Assembly (NCBI GenBank): GCA_946188175.1
Contig: CAMHUJ010000099.1
Span: forward strand, 1 to 6,581
Direction of reading: 5' to 3'
From: an uncultured Ruminococcus sp.
Lineage (GTDB): Bacteria > Bacillota > Clostridia > Oscillospirales > Ruminococcaceae
Length of the DNA: 6,581 bases
The notes under the pieces are model-generated. The model was not told the origin of the DNA and did not search any database. It worked only from the letters and a program-made list of their open reading frames with translations. A program made the translations under genes and the position numbers. This document shows positions 1-5,790 of this stretch, piece by piece (the first letter of the stretch is position 1; each line of letters begins with the position of its first letter).

Positions 1-648
1 TGTTCCGTCAAAGGTCGAAGGGCAAATATCCGTCAAGCCTGTTTTCGCCGCAAAATACATTGCATACTGTCTGAGTACAACCGGCGTCACGCTGTCTTCG
101 GCATTTTCCGGCAGCAGCCATGTGCTGTCCAGCAGAATCACGCTGTCGATCTCATCGGGGTATTTGCTGACCCAGTATGAAGCATACACACCCGCCAGCG
201 AATGCGCCATGATCGTATACGGCGTCTGCACACCGGCATTTTTCAGTGCGGTCCGGCAATCCTCAACGATTGTCTGCGTATCCATACCGCCTTTGCTGTC
301 ATCGCTTGCGCCGTAGCCTGCACGGTCAAGAAAAATGAGCTGATTGTCTTTTTCCAGCTCTGCCGTCATTTTCCGCATGGATACGCTTGTATCCCCGCAG
401 CCGAAGCCTGCGAGCGAGACGATCCGGCGGCTGCCGTTTTCATTGCCGCATGTCAGCAGATTGAGCGAATGACCGCCGACCGGAACCGGCTGATCATAGC
501 CCGTTTCTGTCAGCATGCTCCGGTAATGCTTTACCGCGAGCGAATGAAAGAGCAGACAACCGGCAACGATCAGAATGATCAGGACAATGCCCGTGATGAG
601 ATTGCGGCGCTTTCTCCGCGCTTTCTTTTCTTCATTGGCAAGCATCAT
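1..648 (-). CDS. Membrane-anchored alpha/beta hydrolase, N-terminal 216 residues (3' end outside window)
   Basis: The frame is open from an ATG at 648 to the window edge. The product begins with a basic stretch (residues 8-15) and one hydrophobic segment (about 17-36), which fits a signal anchor with the catalytic domain outside the cell. The alpha/beta hydrolase fold is shown by a Leu-Ala-Gly-Phe-Gly turn (79-83, oxyanion-hole region), the FLDRAGYGASD motif (106-116), and a nucleophile elbow Ala-His-Ser-Leu-Ala-Gly with Ser150 as predicted nucleophile. The strand ending in LLDST (172-176) follows as usual. The catalytic Asp and His would lie in the missing C-terminal part. AGGAGG at 654-659 sits 5 bases before this ATG and 8 bases before a second ATG at 645, so the protein may start one residue later. 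It has its own promoter and lies behind the terminator of the upstream operon, so it is probably a separate unit. The substrate (ester, lipid or peptide) cannot be told from the sequence. Confidence 0.85.
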   Translation of the reverse strand, partial: MMLANEEKKARRKRRNLITGIVLIILIVAGCLLFHSLAVKHYRSMLTETGYDQPVPVGGHSLNLLTCGNENGSRRIVSLAGFGCGDTSVSMRKMTAELEKDNQLIFLDRAGYGASDDSKGGMDTQTIVEDCRTALKNAGVQTPYTIMAHSLAGVYASYWVSKYPDEIDSVILLDSTWLLPENAEDSVTPVVLRQYAMYFAAKTGLTDICPSTFDGT

Positions 649-668
649 ATCGACCTCCTAACATACAA

Positions 669-697
669 ATTATAACACATTATCCGTTGGATTACAA
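669..697 (-). promoter_or_regulatory. Sigma-A-type promoter of the alpha/beta hydrolase
   Basis: Read on the minus strand, a -35 box TTGTAA (697-692) is followed by exactly 17 bases and a perfect -10 box TATAAT (674-669). The -10 is preceded by TG one base upstream (extended -10). Transcription should start near 662, only a few bases before the AGGAGG at 659-654, which gives a very short leader. The promoter lies downstream of the operon terminator, so the hydrolase can be expressed independently. Confidence 0.75.
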
Positions 698-709
698 TGG
701 GTGAAGCAG

Positions 710-748
710 AAAAAATGAGAGAATAAGAATTCAGATTCTCATTCTCTC
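710..748 (-). terminator. Rho-independent terminator of the GntR-ABC-hydrolase operon
   Basis: On the minus strand GAGAGAATGAGAAT (748-735) pairs over 14 base pairs, with one G-U pair, with ATTCTTATTCTCTC (730-717) around the loop CTGA. One A and then six T (715-710) follow. The plus strand has no T run after the hairpin, so it terminates minus-strand transcription only. It lies about 100 bases after the stop codon of the serine hydrolase gene. Confidence 0.9.
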
Positions 749-830
749 ACTGCACAACCATACTGAACAAAAGAAGAACAACTATTTTCATTCCACATTA
801 TGCCCGTCGGCGGACTTTAGATCAATGGAT

Positions 831-845
831 GCAGGCACTGCCTGC
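831..845 (-). repeat. 15-base perfect palindrome touching the serine hydrolase stop codon
   Basis: GCAGGCAGTGCCTGC (minus strand) follows the TGA at 848-846 directly and is a perfect inverted repeat with 7-base arms around one central base. In RNA it could form a short GC stem with a five-base loop. No T run follows, so it is not itself a terminator. Its role is unknown; it could protect or stall the 3' end, or be incidental. Confidence 0.5.
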
Positions 846-2753
846 TCAGATACCCCAGAAACGATACATCTGGAAGAAAACCATTGCCGCGACTGTCACC
901 GCATTGCCTACGATATTCAGCCAGTATTGATAATTCTTCGTGCGCTTCTGCTTTCCGGTGAACATCGTCACAGCAGAGGTCAGCGCCGCAAGAACACACA
1001 GTCCCAGACAAATCATCTGTGCAATGCCTGCCGCAATCAGAGCCGGACGCGGCAAGCCATGCTTTGCAGAGGCAATGCTCGGCAGAATAATCAGAATCAG
1101 GAACGAAACGATCTTTGCGATCTGTGCCGCCGAGATCACCTTCACGCCGGTATAGGTCTCCGGACGGTTGTGCTTCTTCCGGAGCTGCTTGATGCGCAGC
1201 AGGAAGAACGATACGACCGCCAGCAGAATAAATGCCGCCAGCAGACACATTTTCAATGGGAAATGCCGCTCCTCGACCAAATCCATGCTGTCCAGATGAT
1301 AGCAGGCTCTGCCGTCAGAGAGCGTTTTCTCCTCCGCAATCAGACCGTCTGCAAGCAGGACTTTCTCCGAGAAGGGTACTGCCGGCTTCTTCATTGTCTT
1401 CGCCGGATTGACTGCCCGCATAAGCGGCATATAGCTGAAAAGCCCTGCGTGCGAATCGCGCGACCAGAGATACCAGCCGTCCTTCAGTTTACGTTCCGGC
1501 AGATTTTTGTCTTCATACTGCTTCATATCCGCATTGCCGAAGATGAAGCTGAACTGTCCTGCATCGTCCATTTCATAAATCGAACCGGACATCGCCGTCA
1601 TTGTAACAAAGCCGAATTTCGATTCCGGATCGAACCACATATTCGACGCAAATCCGAGTGTCCCGCCGTCATGCCCGTAGACACGCACCTTGCATTCGTC
1701 GGGGAAAAATCCGTGACAGACCGAAGGAATCTCCGTATCGCCGTAATATGCAGAGGGCGAAAGCAGCTCTGTCAGCGTCTCCTGCTTTGCAAAGAGCGGA
1801 CAGGGCTCCGCGACAAATGCCTGCGCATAGGTCACAAGATCCTGCACCGTGCCGGTCGCCGAGCCTGCCGGATACAGCTCAATGTATCCGATGCAGTCGC
1901 CCTTGTCATCAACCAGCGTATCAAATGCTTTTGCCTGATAACAGTGCATTTTCATGCGCTGCTCCCGCACCCACGGATTGTCACTGTAATCCGGCGCGAT
2001 TGCCGTATGCTCCATGCCGAGCGGCGCAAAAATATGATGCCGCACATAGTCGCTGAATGTCTCACCGCTGATGCATTCGACGATATAGCCTGCCAGCGCC
2101 GCGCCCCAGTTGGAATAGGACGTCACCTCGCCCGGGCGGTGTACCTGTGCGGGCTCTGCTGCCTGCAATGTCTCGCCGAGCGGTCTGATCTTCGCAGCAT
2201 CATAGACAAAAAGACTTGCAACCTGCTCGCAGAAGCCTGCGTTGTGGTTCATGAGATTGAGCATCGTGATCGGGTCGTCATAGGTAAGATGCTGAAAGAA
2301 ATTCTCCGGCAGATATTCTCGGACATCCGCATTCAGGTCGATCTTCCCCTGCTCTTTCAGCTGCATGACGCTCGTCCAGATCAGCGTTTTCGTGATGCTG
2401 CCCCACTCAAAGACCGTGTTTTCATCTGCGGGAATATTGTCCCCGACATTTGCCATGCCTTCCCATTCGATTTTCAGTACCTGATCGCCGTAAAAGATCG
2501 CCGATGCTCTCGCGCCGTACTTTGTTTCATCCTGACTGCCGGCATCTGCCTGCACATTCTCCGCCCTGAGCAGCTTCCGGATTTCCTCCCATGTCGTAAA
2601 GGGCTTGCCGGACGGGAAAATGATCGGCTCCTCCTTCTGCACCTGTTCCTGCTCCTTCTGCTTCTCCGCAGCCGATGCGGGAACGGTCAGCGCCGTGCAG
2701 AGCATACCGGCAGCGCAGCAGAATGCCGCGATTTTATGTATGATTCGTTTCAT
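846..2753 (-). CDS. Exported serine hydrolase, class C beta-lactamase / peptidase S12 family, with C-terminal membrane domain
   Basis: The product has 635 residues. A signal peptide (1-28, hydrophobic core about 8-24, Ala-Ser-Ala before the predicted cut) is followed by a charged linker and a beta-lactamase/S12 domain from about 80 to 400. The three active-site motifs are visible: SITK (Ser119 nucleophile, Lys122), YSN (213-215), and HDGG (361-364) in place of the KTG box. HxG in that place is usual in S12 peptidases, esterases and penicillin-binding-protein-like enzymes rather than in true AmpC enzymes. Four hydrophobic segments (about 501-519, 543-560, 568-592, 609-628) form a membrane domain absent from ordinary AmpC. 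The enzyme should therefore act outside the cell while tethered to the membrane. The start at 2753 is preferred over an in-frame ATG at 2840: it begins the signal peptide and has AAGGAGG 8 bases upstream, overlapping the stop codon of the preceding permease gene 13 bases away. It is the last gene of the operon. Likely substrates are peptidoglycan stem peptides or peptide antibiotics; this is inference. Confidence 0.9.
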   Translation of the reverse strand: MKRIIHKIAAFCCAAGMLCTALTVPASAAEKQKEQEQVQKEEPIIFPSGKPFTTWEEIRKLLRAENVQADAGSQDETKYGARASAIFYGDQVLKIEWEGMANVGDNIPADENTVFEWGSITKTLIWTSVMQLKEQGKIDLNADVREYLPENFFQHLTYDDPITMLNLMNHNAGFCEQVASLFVYDAAKIRPLGETLQAAEPAQVHRPGEVTSYSNWGAALAGYIVECISGETFSDYVRHHIFAPLGMEHTAIAPDYSDNPWVREQRMKMHCYQAKAFDTLVDDKGDCIGYIELYPAGSATGTVQDLVTYAQAFVAEPCPLFAKQETLTELLSPSAYYGDTEIPSVCHGFFPDECKVRVYGHDGGTLGFASNMWFDPESKFGFVTMTAMSGSIYEMDDAGQFSFIFGNADMKQYEDKNLPERKLKDGWYLWSRDSHAGLFSYMPLMRAVNPAKTMKKPAVPFSEKVLLADGLIAEEKTLSDGRACYHLDSMDLVEERHFPLKMCLLAAFILLAVVSFFLLRIKQLRKKHNRPETYTGVKVISAAQIAKIVSFLILIILPSIASAKHGLPRPALIAAGIAQMICLGLCVLAALTSAVTMFTGKQKRTKNYQYWLNIVGNAVTVAAMVFFQMYRFWGI

Positions 2754-2766
2754 GCCGCACGCCTCC

Positions 2767-3552
2767 TTACAGTTCCTTGTCGTCATATTCCAGCACTGCT
2801 GCGGTATAGTGAAACGCCGCCAGACCGAAGCCTGCCGCAATACAGATCAGAAACACGACCGTACCGTTTCCGAGCTTTGCCAGCGTGAGAATGATGCTGC
2901 CGAGTCCGCTGAGGATCCGAATCAGCATCTTGTACGCGGGCTTGCCGATCACCAAAATCACGAGCTGGAACAGCAGAAAAATGAGAATCGGAATCAACAG
3001 CTTTTTGCCAATCTTGCGCAGCGAACCCTCTGCCGCAGCCGTATCGTCGGAACGGAAATATTTGCGCAGCCGCTTCGCCATCTGCCCCATGAAGATCATA
3101 AATACGAGGGCAAACACCGCCTTGTAAATCCCCTGCATCGTCAGCGCTTCCGTGACATCCGGCATTAAAATGCTGATGATATCATCGTAAAAATTCTTCA
3201 TCAGAAAGATATGGATATGATACGAAATCTGCATCACGACCGCGCTCACCAGACTGATGACCAGCGTCACAGAAAGCATCAGCACGTATCGCGCCGAAAC
3301 AACCTGATTCCGCTCGACCGGCAGCAGACTGAATACACGCGAGGAATGTGACTTCTCCTCCGTCCGAAAGAGCATCTGCGGCAGCATACCGGCTGCAATA
3401 TCCACACAGAGCAGCATCACATACGGATCAATCAGCACCGCACCCGCAATGCCTGTGATCATCAGAACGAGAATGACCCGGAACAGCCGCTTCTGTTTGC
3501 CGCTGAGTGCGATCAGATCGAGCCGGATCAGTTTTTTGATTGTATCTGTCAT
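2767..3552 (-). CDS. ABC-2-type transporter membrane subunit (second permease)
   Basis: This 261-residue membrane protein has about six hydrophobic segments (roughly 24-41, 43-60, 87-109, 139-157, 184-203 and 229-250). The segment FSLLPVERNQVVSARYVL (74-91) matches the 'LPV-x-R-x-x-V-x-x-(A/S)-(R/K)-Y' signature seen between early helices of small ABC-2 permeases that work with BcrA/YtrB-type ATPases. A charged cytoplasmic loop (about 159-183) separates the two halves. It follows the first permease with an 18-base gap, and its SD is a GGAAGGGGG run 7 bases before the ATG. It resembles the first permease in length, N-terminal amphipathic region and motif, so the two probably form a heterodimeric channel with the ATPase. 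No exporter substrate can be read from the sequence. Confidence 0.85.
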   Translation of the reverse strand: MTDTIKKLIRLDLIALSGKQKRLFRVILVLMITGIAGAVLIDPYVMLLCVDIAAGMLPQMLFRTEEKSHSSRVFSLLPVERNQVVSARYVLMLSVTLVISLVSAVVMQISYHIHIFLMKNFYDDIISILMPDVTEALTMQGIYKAVFALVFMIFMGQMAKRLRKYFRSDDTAAAEGSLRKIGKKLLIPILIFLLFQLVILVIGKPAYKMLIRILSGLGSIILTLAKLGNGTVVFLICIAAGFGLAAFHYTAAVLEYDDKEL

Positions 3553-3570
3553 ATCGGATCCCCCTTCCGT

Positions 3571-4275
3571 TTACAGTTCACGCGCTGCGAGCTTTTTGAC
3601 CGTATGCTGACAGCACGCCGCACAGATTCCGGCAGTGAGCACATGCAGCACTGCATACAGCACGAGCTTTCCGCCTGTCGTTTCCGGCAGCATCTGATAC
3701 AGCTGCGCAGGCGACGGCAGGATGTGCAGATACATCAGCAGAAAGATCAGACCGCCGGTCAGAAACAGCCCTGCCATCGTATAAACCATGACCTTCATTT
3801 CATTTTCCTGCCCGTGAATCCAGAGCATCATCTGCGAATAGCTCATCGCCGACACGAAGAATGCAAATATGCCGACGCAGAACATCAGCAGCTGCGGGAT
3901 GCCGATGACGAAATCCGATGTATCAAACCGGTAGACATGCAAAAGCTCGGAAAGCGAACTGATCAGAAAGATCACGATCTCGCAGAGGAACAGGCTGAGG
4001 AAGATCAGCAGAAAGCGCGCCTGCACAACCTGCCGGAACGGGACCGGCAGAATGCCGTACAGCTTATTGAAATTGTTTTTCTCCGCGATGCCCTGAAGCG
4101 GCGCGGTGAGCATCAGCACACCGACAAACAGCAGCAGCATCATCAGCGGCATACCGAAAAAAGCCAGAATCAGGAACACCAGCGCGATCAGAATATACGC
4201 AGCTGTCTGCTTGTTTCCGGCAGAGCAGGTCGCGCTGATCAGATCAAACCGCATCAGATTCAGAAGATTTTTCAT
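3571..4275 (-). CDS. ABC-2-type transporter membrane subunit (first permease)
   Basis: This 234-residue protein has an amphipathic N-terminus (MKNLLNLMRFDL) and about six hydrophobic segments (roughly 25-40, 42-58, 87-108, 127-150, 162-183, 203-222). It carries the same signature as its neighbour, KLYGILPVPFRQVVQARFL at 71-89. It is the likely partner of the preceding ATPase: its ATG lies inside the ATPase gene, with a 32-base overlap, and AGGAGG (4287-4282) 6 bases upstream is also within ATPase coding sequence, so the two genes are probably translationally coupled. It ends in Glu-Leu-stop like the second permease, which supports descent of the pair from a duplication, although the rest has diverged strongly. 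Confidence 0.85.
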   Translation of the reverse strand: MKNLLNLMRFDLISATCSAGNKQTAAYILIALVFLILAFFGMPLMMLLLFVGVLMLTAPLQGIAEKNNFNKLYGILPVPFRQVVQARFLLIFLSLFLCEIVIFLISSLSELLHVYRFDTSDFVIGIPQLLMFCVGIFAFFVSAMSYSQMMLWIHGQENEMKVMVYTMAGLFLTGGLIFLLMYLHILPSPAQLYQMLPETTGGKLVLYAVLHVLTAGICAACCQHTVKKLAAREL

Positions 4276-5128
4276 GGCGCGCCTCCTTTGCTATATAAAC
4301 CAGTATCTCGTCGATATTGGCTTTTTCGGTCACGAGCGCATCGGGGACTTCATCGAGATACTGCGTATCAAGCATCGCATCAAAGCCGTTGCGGTAGGCA
4401 TGGAAGCCGATGCATTTTTCACGCAGCGCATCCGGCAGATCGTCCTCCGCGCCCTTGAGCAGCACATATTTTCCGTCGAGTTCATCCTTTGTGCCGGTGA
4501 ACCAGACCCTGCCGCCGTGCAGCATCGTGATGTAATCCGCGACGCGCTCGACATCTGCCGTGATATGCGTTGAGAACAGCACACTGCGCTTTTCATCCTC
4601 GATGTATTCCGCGAGAATATCAAGCAGCTCATCGCGCGCGACCGGATCAAGACCGCTCGTCGGCTCATCGAGAATCATCAGCTCGGCATTGTGCGAGAGC
4701 GCCACGGCAATCATCAGCTTCATCTTCATGCCCTTGGAGAACGACCCGACTTCCTTGTCCTCCGGCAGTCCGAATTGTTTGATCTTGCTGTGAAATTCCT
4801 TTGTATCCCATTCCGAATAAAACGGCATGAGCTGCTGCTCGATCTGCCTGACGCTCAGATGCTCCGCGAGATAGAGGCTGTCAAACACAACGCCGAGCCG
4901 CTGCTTGATCGCAACGGTATCCTTAATGCTGTCGAGCCCGAACACGCTGATTTTTCCGCTGTCGATCTTTGCCATATTGAGGATCGAGCGGATCGTTGTC
5001 GTCTTGCCGGAGCCGTTTTCCCCGACAAAGCCCATGATATAGCCGCGCGGCAGCGAAAAGCTGACATCCTTCAGTGCAAAATCCGCATAAGATTTGTTCA
5101 GCTCTTTGATTTCCAGAATATTCTCCAT
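4244..5128 (-). CDS. ABC transporter ATP-binding protein (YtrB/BcrA-like)
   Basis: This 294-residue cytoplasmic ATPase powers the two membrane subunits encoded after it. All nucleotide-binding elements are present in order: Walker A GENGSGKT (36-43), signature FSKGM (130-134), Walker B LMILDEP (150-156) with Glu155, D-loop SGLD (158-161), and the switch His188 in STH. The usual Q-loop glutamine region reads GVVFDS (79-84), with Asp83 where many importers have Gln; this looks like a variant of the YtrB-type group. A C-terminal extension of about 80 residues (215-294) after the core fits the drug/peptide exporter type. The ATG at 5128 was chosen because GGAGG (5140-5136) is 7 bases away. The alternative ATG at 5134 would be only 1 base from it, although it forms an ATGA overlap with the repressor's stop codon. 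Either way the gene is tightly coupled to the repressor gene. Confidence 0.93.
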   Translation of the reverse strand: MENILEIKELNKSYADFALKDVSFSLPRGYIMGFVGENGSGKTTTIRSILNMAKIDSGKISVFGLDSIKDTVAIKQRLGVVFDSLYLAEHLSVRQIEQQLMPFYSEWDTKEFHSKIKQFGLPEDKEVGSFSKGMKMKLMIAVALSHNAELMILDEPTSGLDPVARDELLDILAEYIEDEKRSVLFSTHITADVERVADYITMLHGGRVWFTGTKDELDGKYVLLKGAEDDLPDALREKCIGFHAYRNGFDAMLDTQYLDEVPDALVTEKANIDEILVYIAKEARHEKSSESDAV

Positions 5129-5130
5129 AA

Positions 5131-5502
5131 TCATTCCTCCATAAATTTCCGCAGTGCAGCGGCGATCTCGTCATCGGAAAGCCCTGCATTCCTGCCGCTT
5201 GTGACAGCCCGTTCGAGTGCCTCCTCCATATCGCAGAGCATCCGCTCGCGCAGCAGCTCATTGTTGCGCGGCGCGACAAAATAGCCCTTGCCCGCGACGG
5301 AAATGATGAAGCCCTCATCCGCAAGATCGTTATAAACCCGCGTTGTCGTGATGACACTGATTTTCAGATCTCTCGCAAGCTGGCGGATCGACGGGAGCTG
5401 TTCATTCTCCTCGGTCTGCCCCTCCAGAATCTGCGTCCGGATCTGTTCCTCGATCTGTTCATAGATCGGCACATCGGATTTGTTTTTGATATAAATTTTC
5501 AT
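5131..5502 (-). CDS. GntR-family transcriptional repressor, YtrA subfamily
   Basis: This 123-residue protein has a GntR winged helix-turn-helix at about 11-78. It starts with the typical 'PIYEQIEEQIRTQIL' helix and contains LPSIRQLARDL, the recognition-helix region SVITTTRVYNDL and the wing GKGYFV. The remaining 45 residues are only two short helices. There is no large ligand-binding domain, which is the hallmark of the YtrA subfamily, where this tail serves dimerisation. The start at 5502 gives the usual N-terminus and has AGGAG 6 bases upstream; an in-frame ATG at 5529 lies inside the operator near the expected transcription start and is unlikely. The gene is first in the operon, directly behind a palindromic operator on its own promoter, so it most likely represses itself and the transporter/hydrolase genes. 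By analogy with Bacillus subtilis YtrA, release may follow cell-wall antibiotic stress; the actual signal is unknown. Confidence 0.92.
   Translation of the reverse strand: MKIYIKNKSDVPIYEQIEEQIRTQILEGQTEENEQLPSIRQLARDLKISVITTTRVYNDLADEGFIISVAGKGYFVAPRNNELLRERMLCDMEEALERAVTSGRNAGLSDDEIAAALRKFMEE
5136..5140 (-). promoter_or_regulatory. Ribosome binding site deciding the ATPase start
   Basis: GGAGG on the minus strand lies inside the last codons of the GntR gene. It is 7 bases from the ATG at 5128 and 1 base from the ATG at 5134. The spacing favours 5128. The nearby stop codon TGA (5133-5131) would let terminating ribosomes restart on the ATPase gene. Confidence 0.7.
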
Positions 5503-5512
5503 AGCGCGCTCC

Positions 5513-5554
5513 TGTGTTATACTGTACATGTTTCAGTATATACAGTATAACACA
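5513..5554 (-). promoter_or_regulatory. 42-bp palindromic operator, probable GntR/YtrA-type repressor site
   Basis: TGTGTTATACTGTA and TACAGTATAACACA form perfect 14-base inverted arms (5513-5526 and 5541-5554) around a 14-base spacer. A third copy of the half-site TATACTG lies on the minus strand at 5540-5534, inside the spacer, seven bases long and in direct orientation with the copy in the 5541-5554 arm. The site covers the -10 box and the predicted transcription start and touches the AGGAG of the GntR gene. Bound repressor would therefore block RNA polymerase. Wide-spaced dyads are known for the YtrA subfamily; assignment to this protein is inferred from position. Confidence 0.85.
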
Positions 5555-5572
5555 TAGAAACAGATTTGTCAA
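5544..5572 (-). promoter_or_regulatory. Promoter of the GntR-ABC-hydrolase operon
   Basis: On the minus strand a perfect -35 box TTGACA (5572-5567) is followed by 17 bases and the -10 box TATACT (5549-5544), preceded by TG one base upstream. The predicted start is near 5537, about 35 bases before the GntR start codon. Such a near-consensus promoter overlapped by an operator is what is expected for a unit held off by a repressor. No second strong promoter was seen further along the operon. Confidence 0.88.
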
Positions 5573-5584
5573 GCCCTTTTACAG

Positions 5585-5606
5585 ATTTTCTTTCCACAAA
5601 GAAAAT
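5585..5606. repeat. AT-rich inverted repeat upstream of the operon -35 box
   Basis: ATTTTCTTT and AAAGAAAAT form perfect 9-base arms around CCAC. The repeat ends 13 bases upstream of the -35 box of the operon promoter, where an activator site or an AT-rich UP-like element could act. Neither strand has a T run after it, so it is not a terminator. Confidence 0.5.
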
Positions 5607-5615
5607 TACGCATCT

Positions 5616-5664
5616 GCCTGCATTTTGCGTACCGTTCAAAAATTACCCGTGTAAAATGCAAGGC
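5616..5664 (-). repeat. Imperfect inverted repeat, possible RNA hairpin
   Basis: On the minus strand GCCTTGCATTTT (5664-5653) can pair with AAAATGCAGGC (5626-5616) over 11 base pairs with one bulged T, enclosing a 26-base loop. It lies in the gene-free gap between lysC and the operon promoter. No terminator-type T run follows. Function is unknown. Confidence 0.4.
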
Positions 5665-5703
5665 ACTGTGATACGTGCCGCATATATACGGGCATATACA
5701 GCA

Positions 5704-5745
5704 AAGCCGCCCGATCCGGCTATTACAGCTTGGATCAAGCGGCTT
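5704..5745 (-). repeat. 14-bp hairpin, complete only in minus-strand RNA
   Basis: Minus-strand AAGCCGCTTGATCC (5745-5732) pairs with GGATCGGGCGGCTT (5717-5704) around a 14-base loop. Two consecutive T positions face G. These are G-U pairs in minus-strand RNA but A-C mismatches in plus-strand RNA, so a full 14-bp stem exists only for a minus-strand transcript. Only three T follow, so it is a poor terminator. It could be a 5' leader stem, a small RNA, or a second lysC 3'-end structure. Confidence 0.5.
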
Positions 5746-5748
5746 ATC

Positions 5749-5777
5749 ATGATATAAAAACAAATGCAGTCCCTCAA
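5749..5777 (-). promoter_or_regulatory. Candidate promoter in the lysC 3' flank
   Basis: TTGAGG (5777-5772), a 17-base spacer and TATCAT (5754-5749) on the minus strand resemble a sigma-A promoter with 4 of 6 and 5 of 6 consensus bases. The predicted start, near 5742, would fall at the first bases of the 14-bp hairpin. It overlaps the proposed lysC terminator, so the evidence is weak; chance matches of this quality are common in AT-rich DNA. Confidence 0.3.
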
Positions 5778-5790
5778 GCGCAGGAGACGC
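5756..5790 (-). terminator. Probable terminator of lysC
   Basis: Just after the TAA at 5796-5794, minus-strand GCGTCTC (5790-5784) pairs with GGGACTGC (5773-5766) with one G-U pair and one bulged T. ATTTGTTTTT follows (5765-5756). An alternative five-pair stem AAGCG/CGCTT (5792-5776) competes. The stem is short and imperfect but the T-rich tail and the position right behind the stop codon support a terminator. Confidence 0.55.

Noticed and set aside
846..2753. Classical AmpC beta-lactamase resistance gene
   Set aside because: The KTG box is replaced by HDG, the protein is far longer (635 residues) and has a membrane domain, so hydrolysis of beta-lactams should not be assumed.
2754..2840. N-terminal extension of the serine hydrolase to an ATG at 2840
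   Set aside because: It would overlap the permease gene by over 70 bases, would bury the signal peptide 29 residues inside the protein, and lacks the strong SD that serves the ATG at 2753.
825..2888. Very long plus-strand open frame (687 codons) opposite the serine hydrolase
   Set aside because: Its product is a low-complexity mix rich in Arg, Cys, His and Leu with no recognisable domain, and it lies antisense to a gene with a signal peptide and all S12 motifs. It has no ribosome binding site that stands out. It is a shadow produced by codon bias.
3604..4458. Plus-strand open frame of 284 codons opposite the first permease and the ATPase
   Set aside because: The product is full of Gln, His and Arg runs, the usual mirror of hydrophobic codons on the other strand. 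It is antisense to two well-supported genes.
5503..5529. Earlier ATG at 5529 for the GntR repressor
   Set aside because: It lies in the operator spacer, within about 8 bases of the predicted transcription start, leaving no room for a ribosome binding site. The ATG at 5502 gives the normal family N-terminus.
5566..5763. Small proteins in the lysC-operon gap on either strand (including a 36-codon minus frame from the ATG near 5750)
   Set aside because: No ribosome binding site, no family resemblance, and overlap with hairpins and promoter elements.
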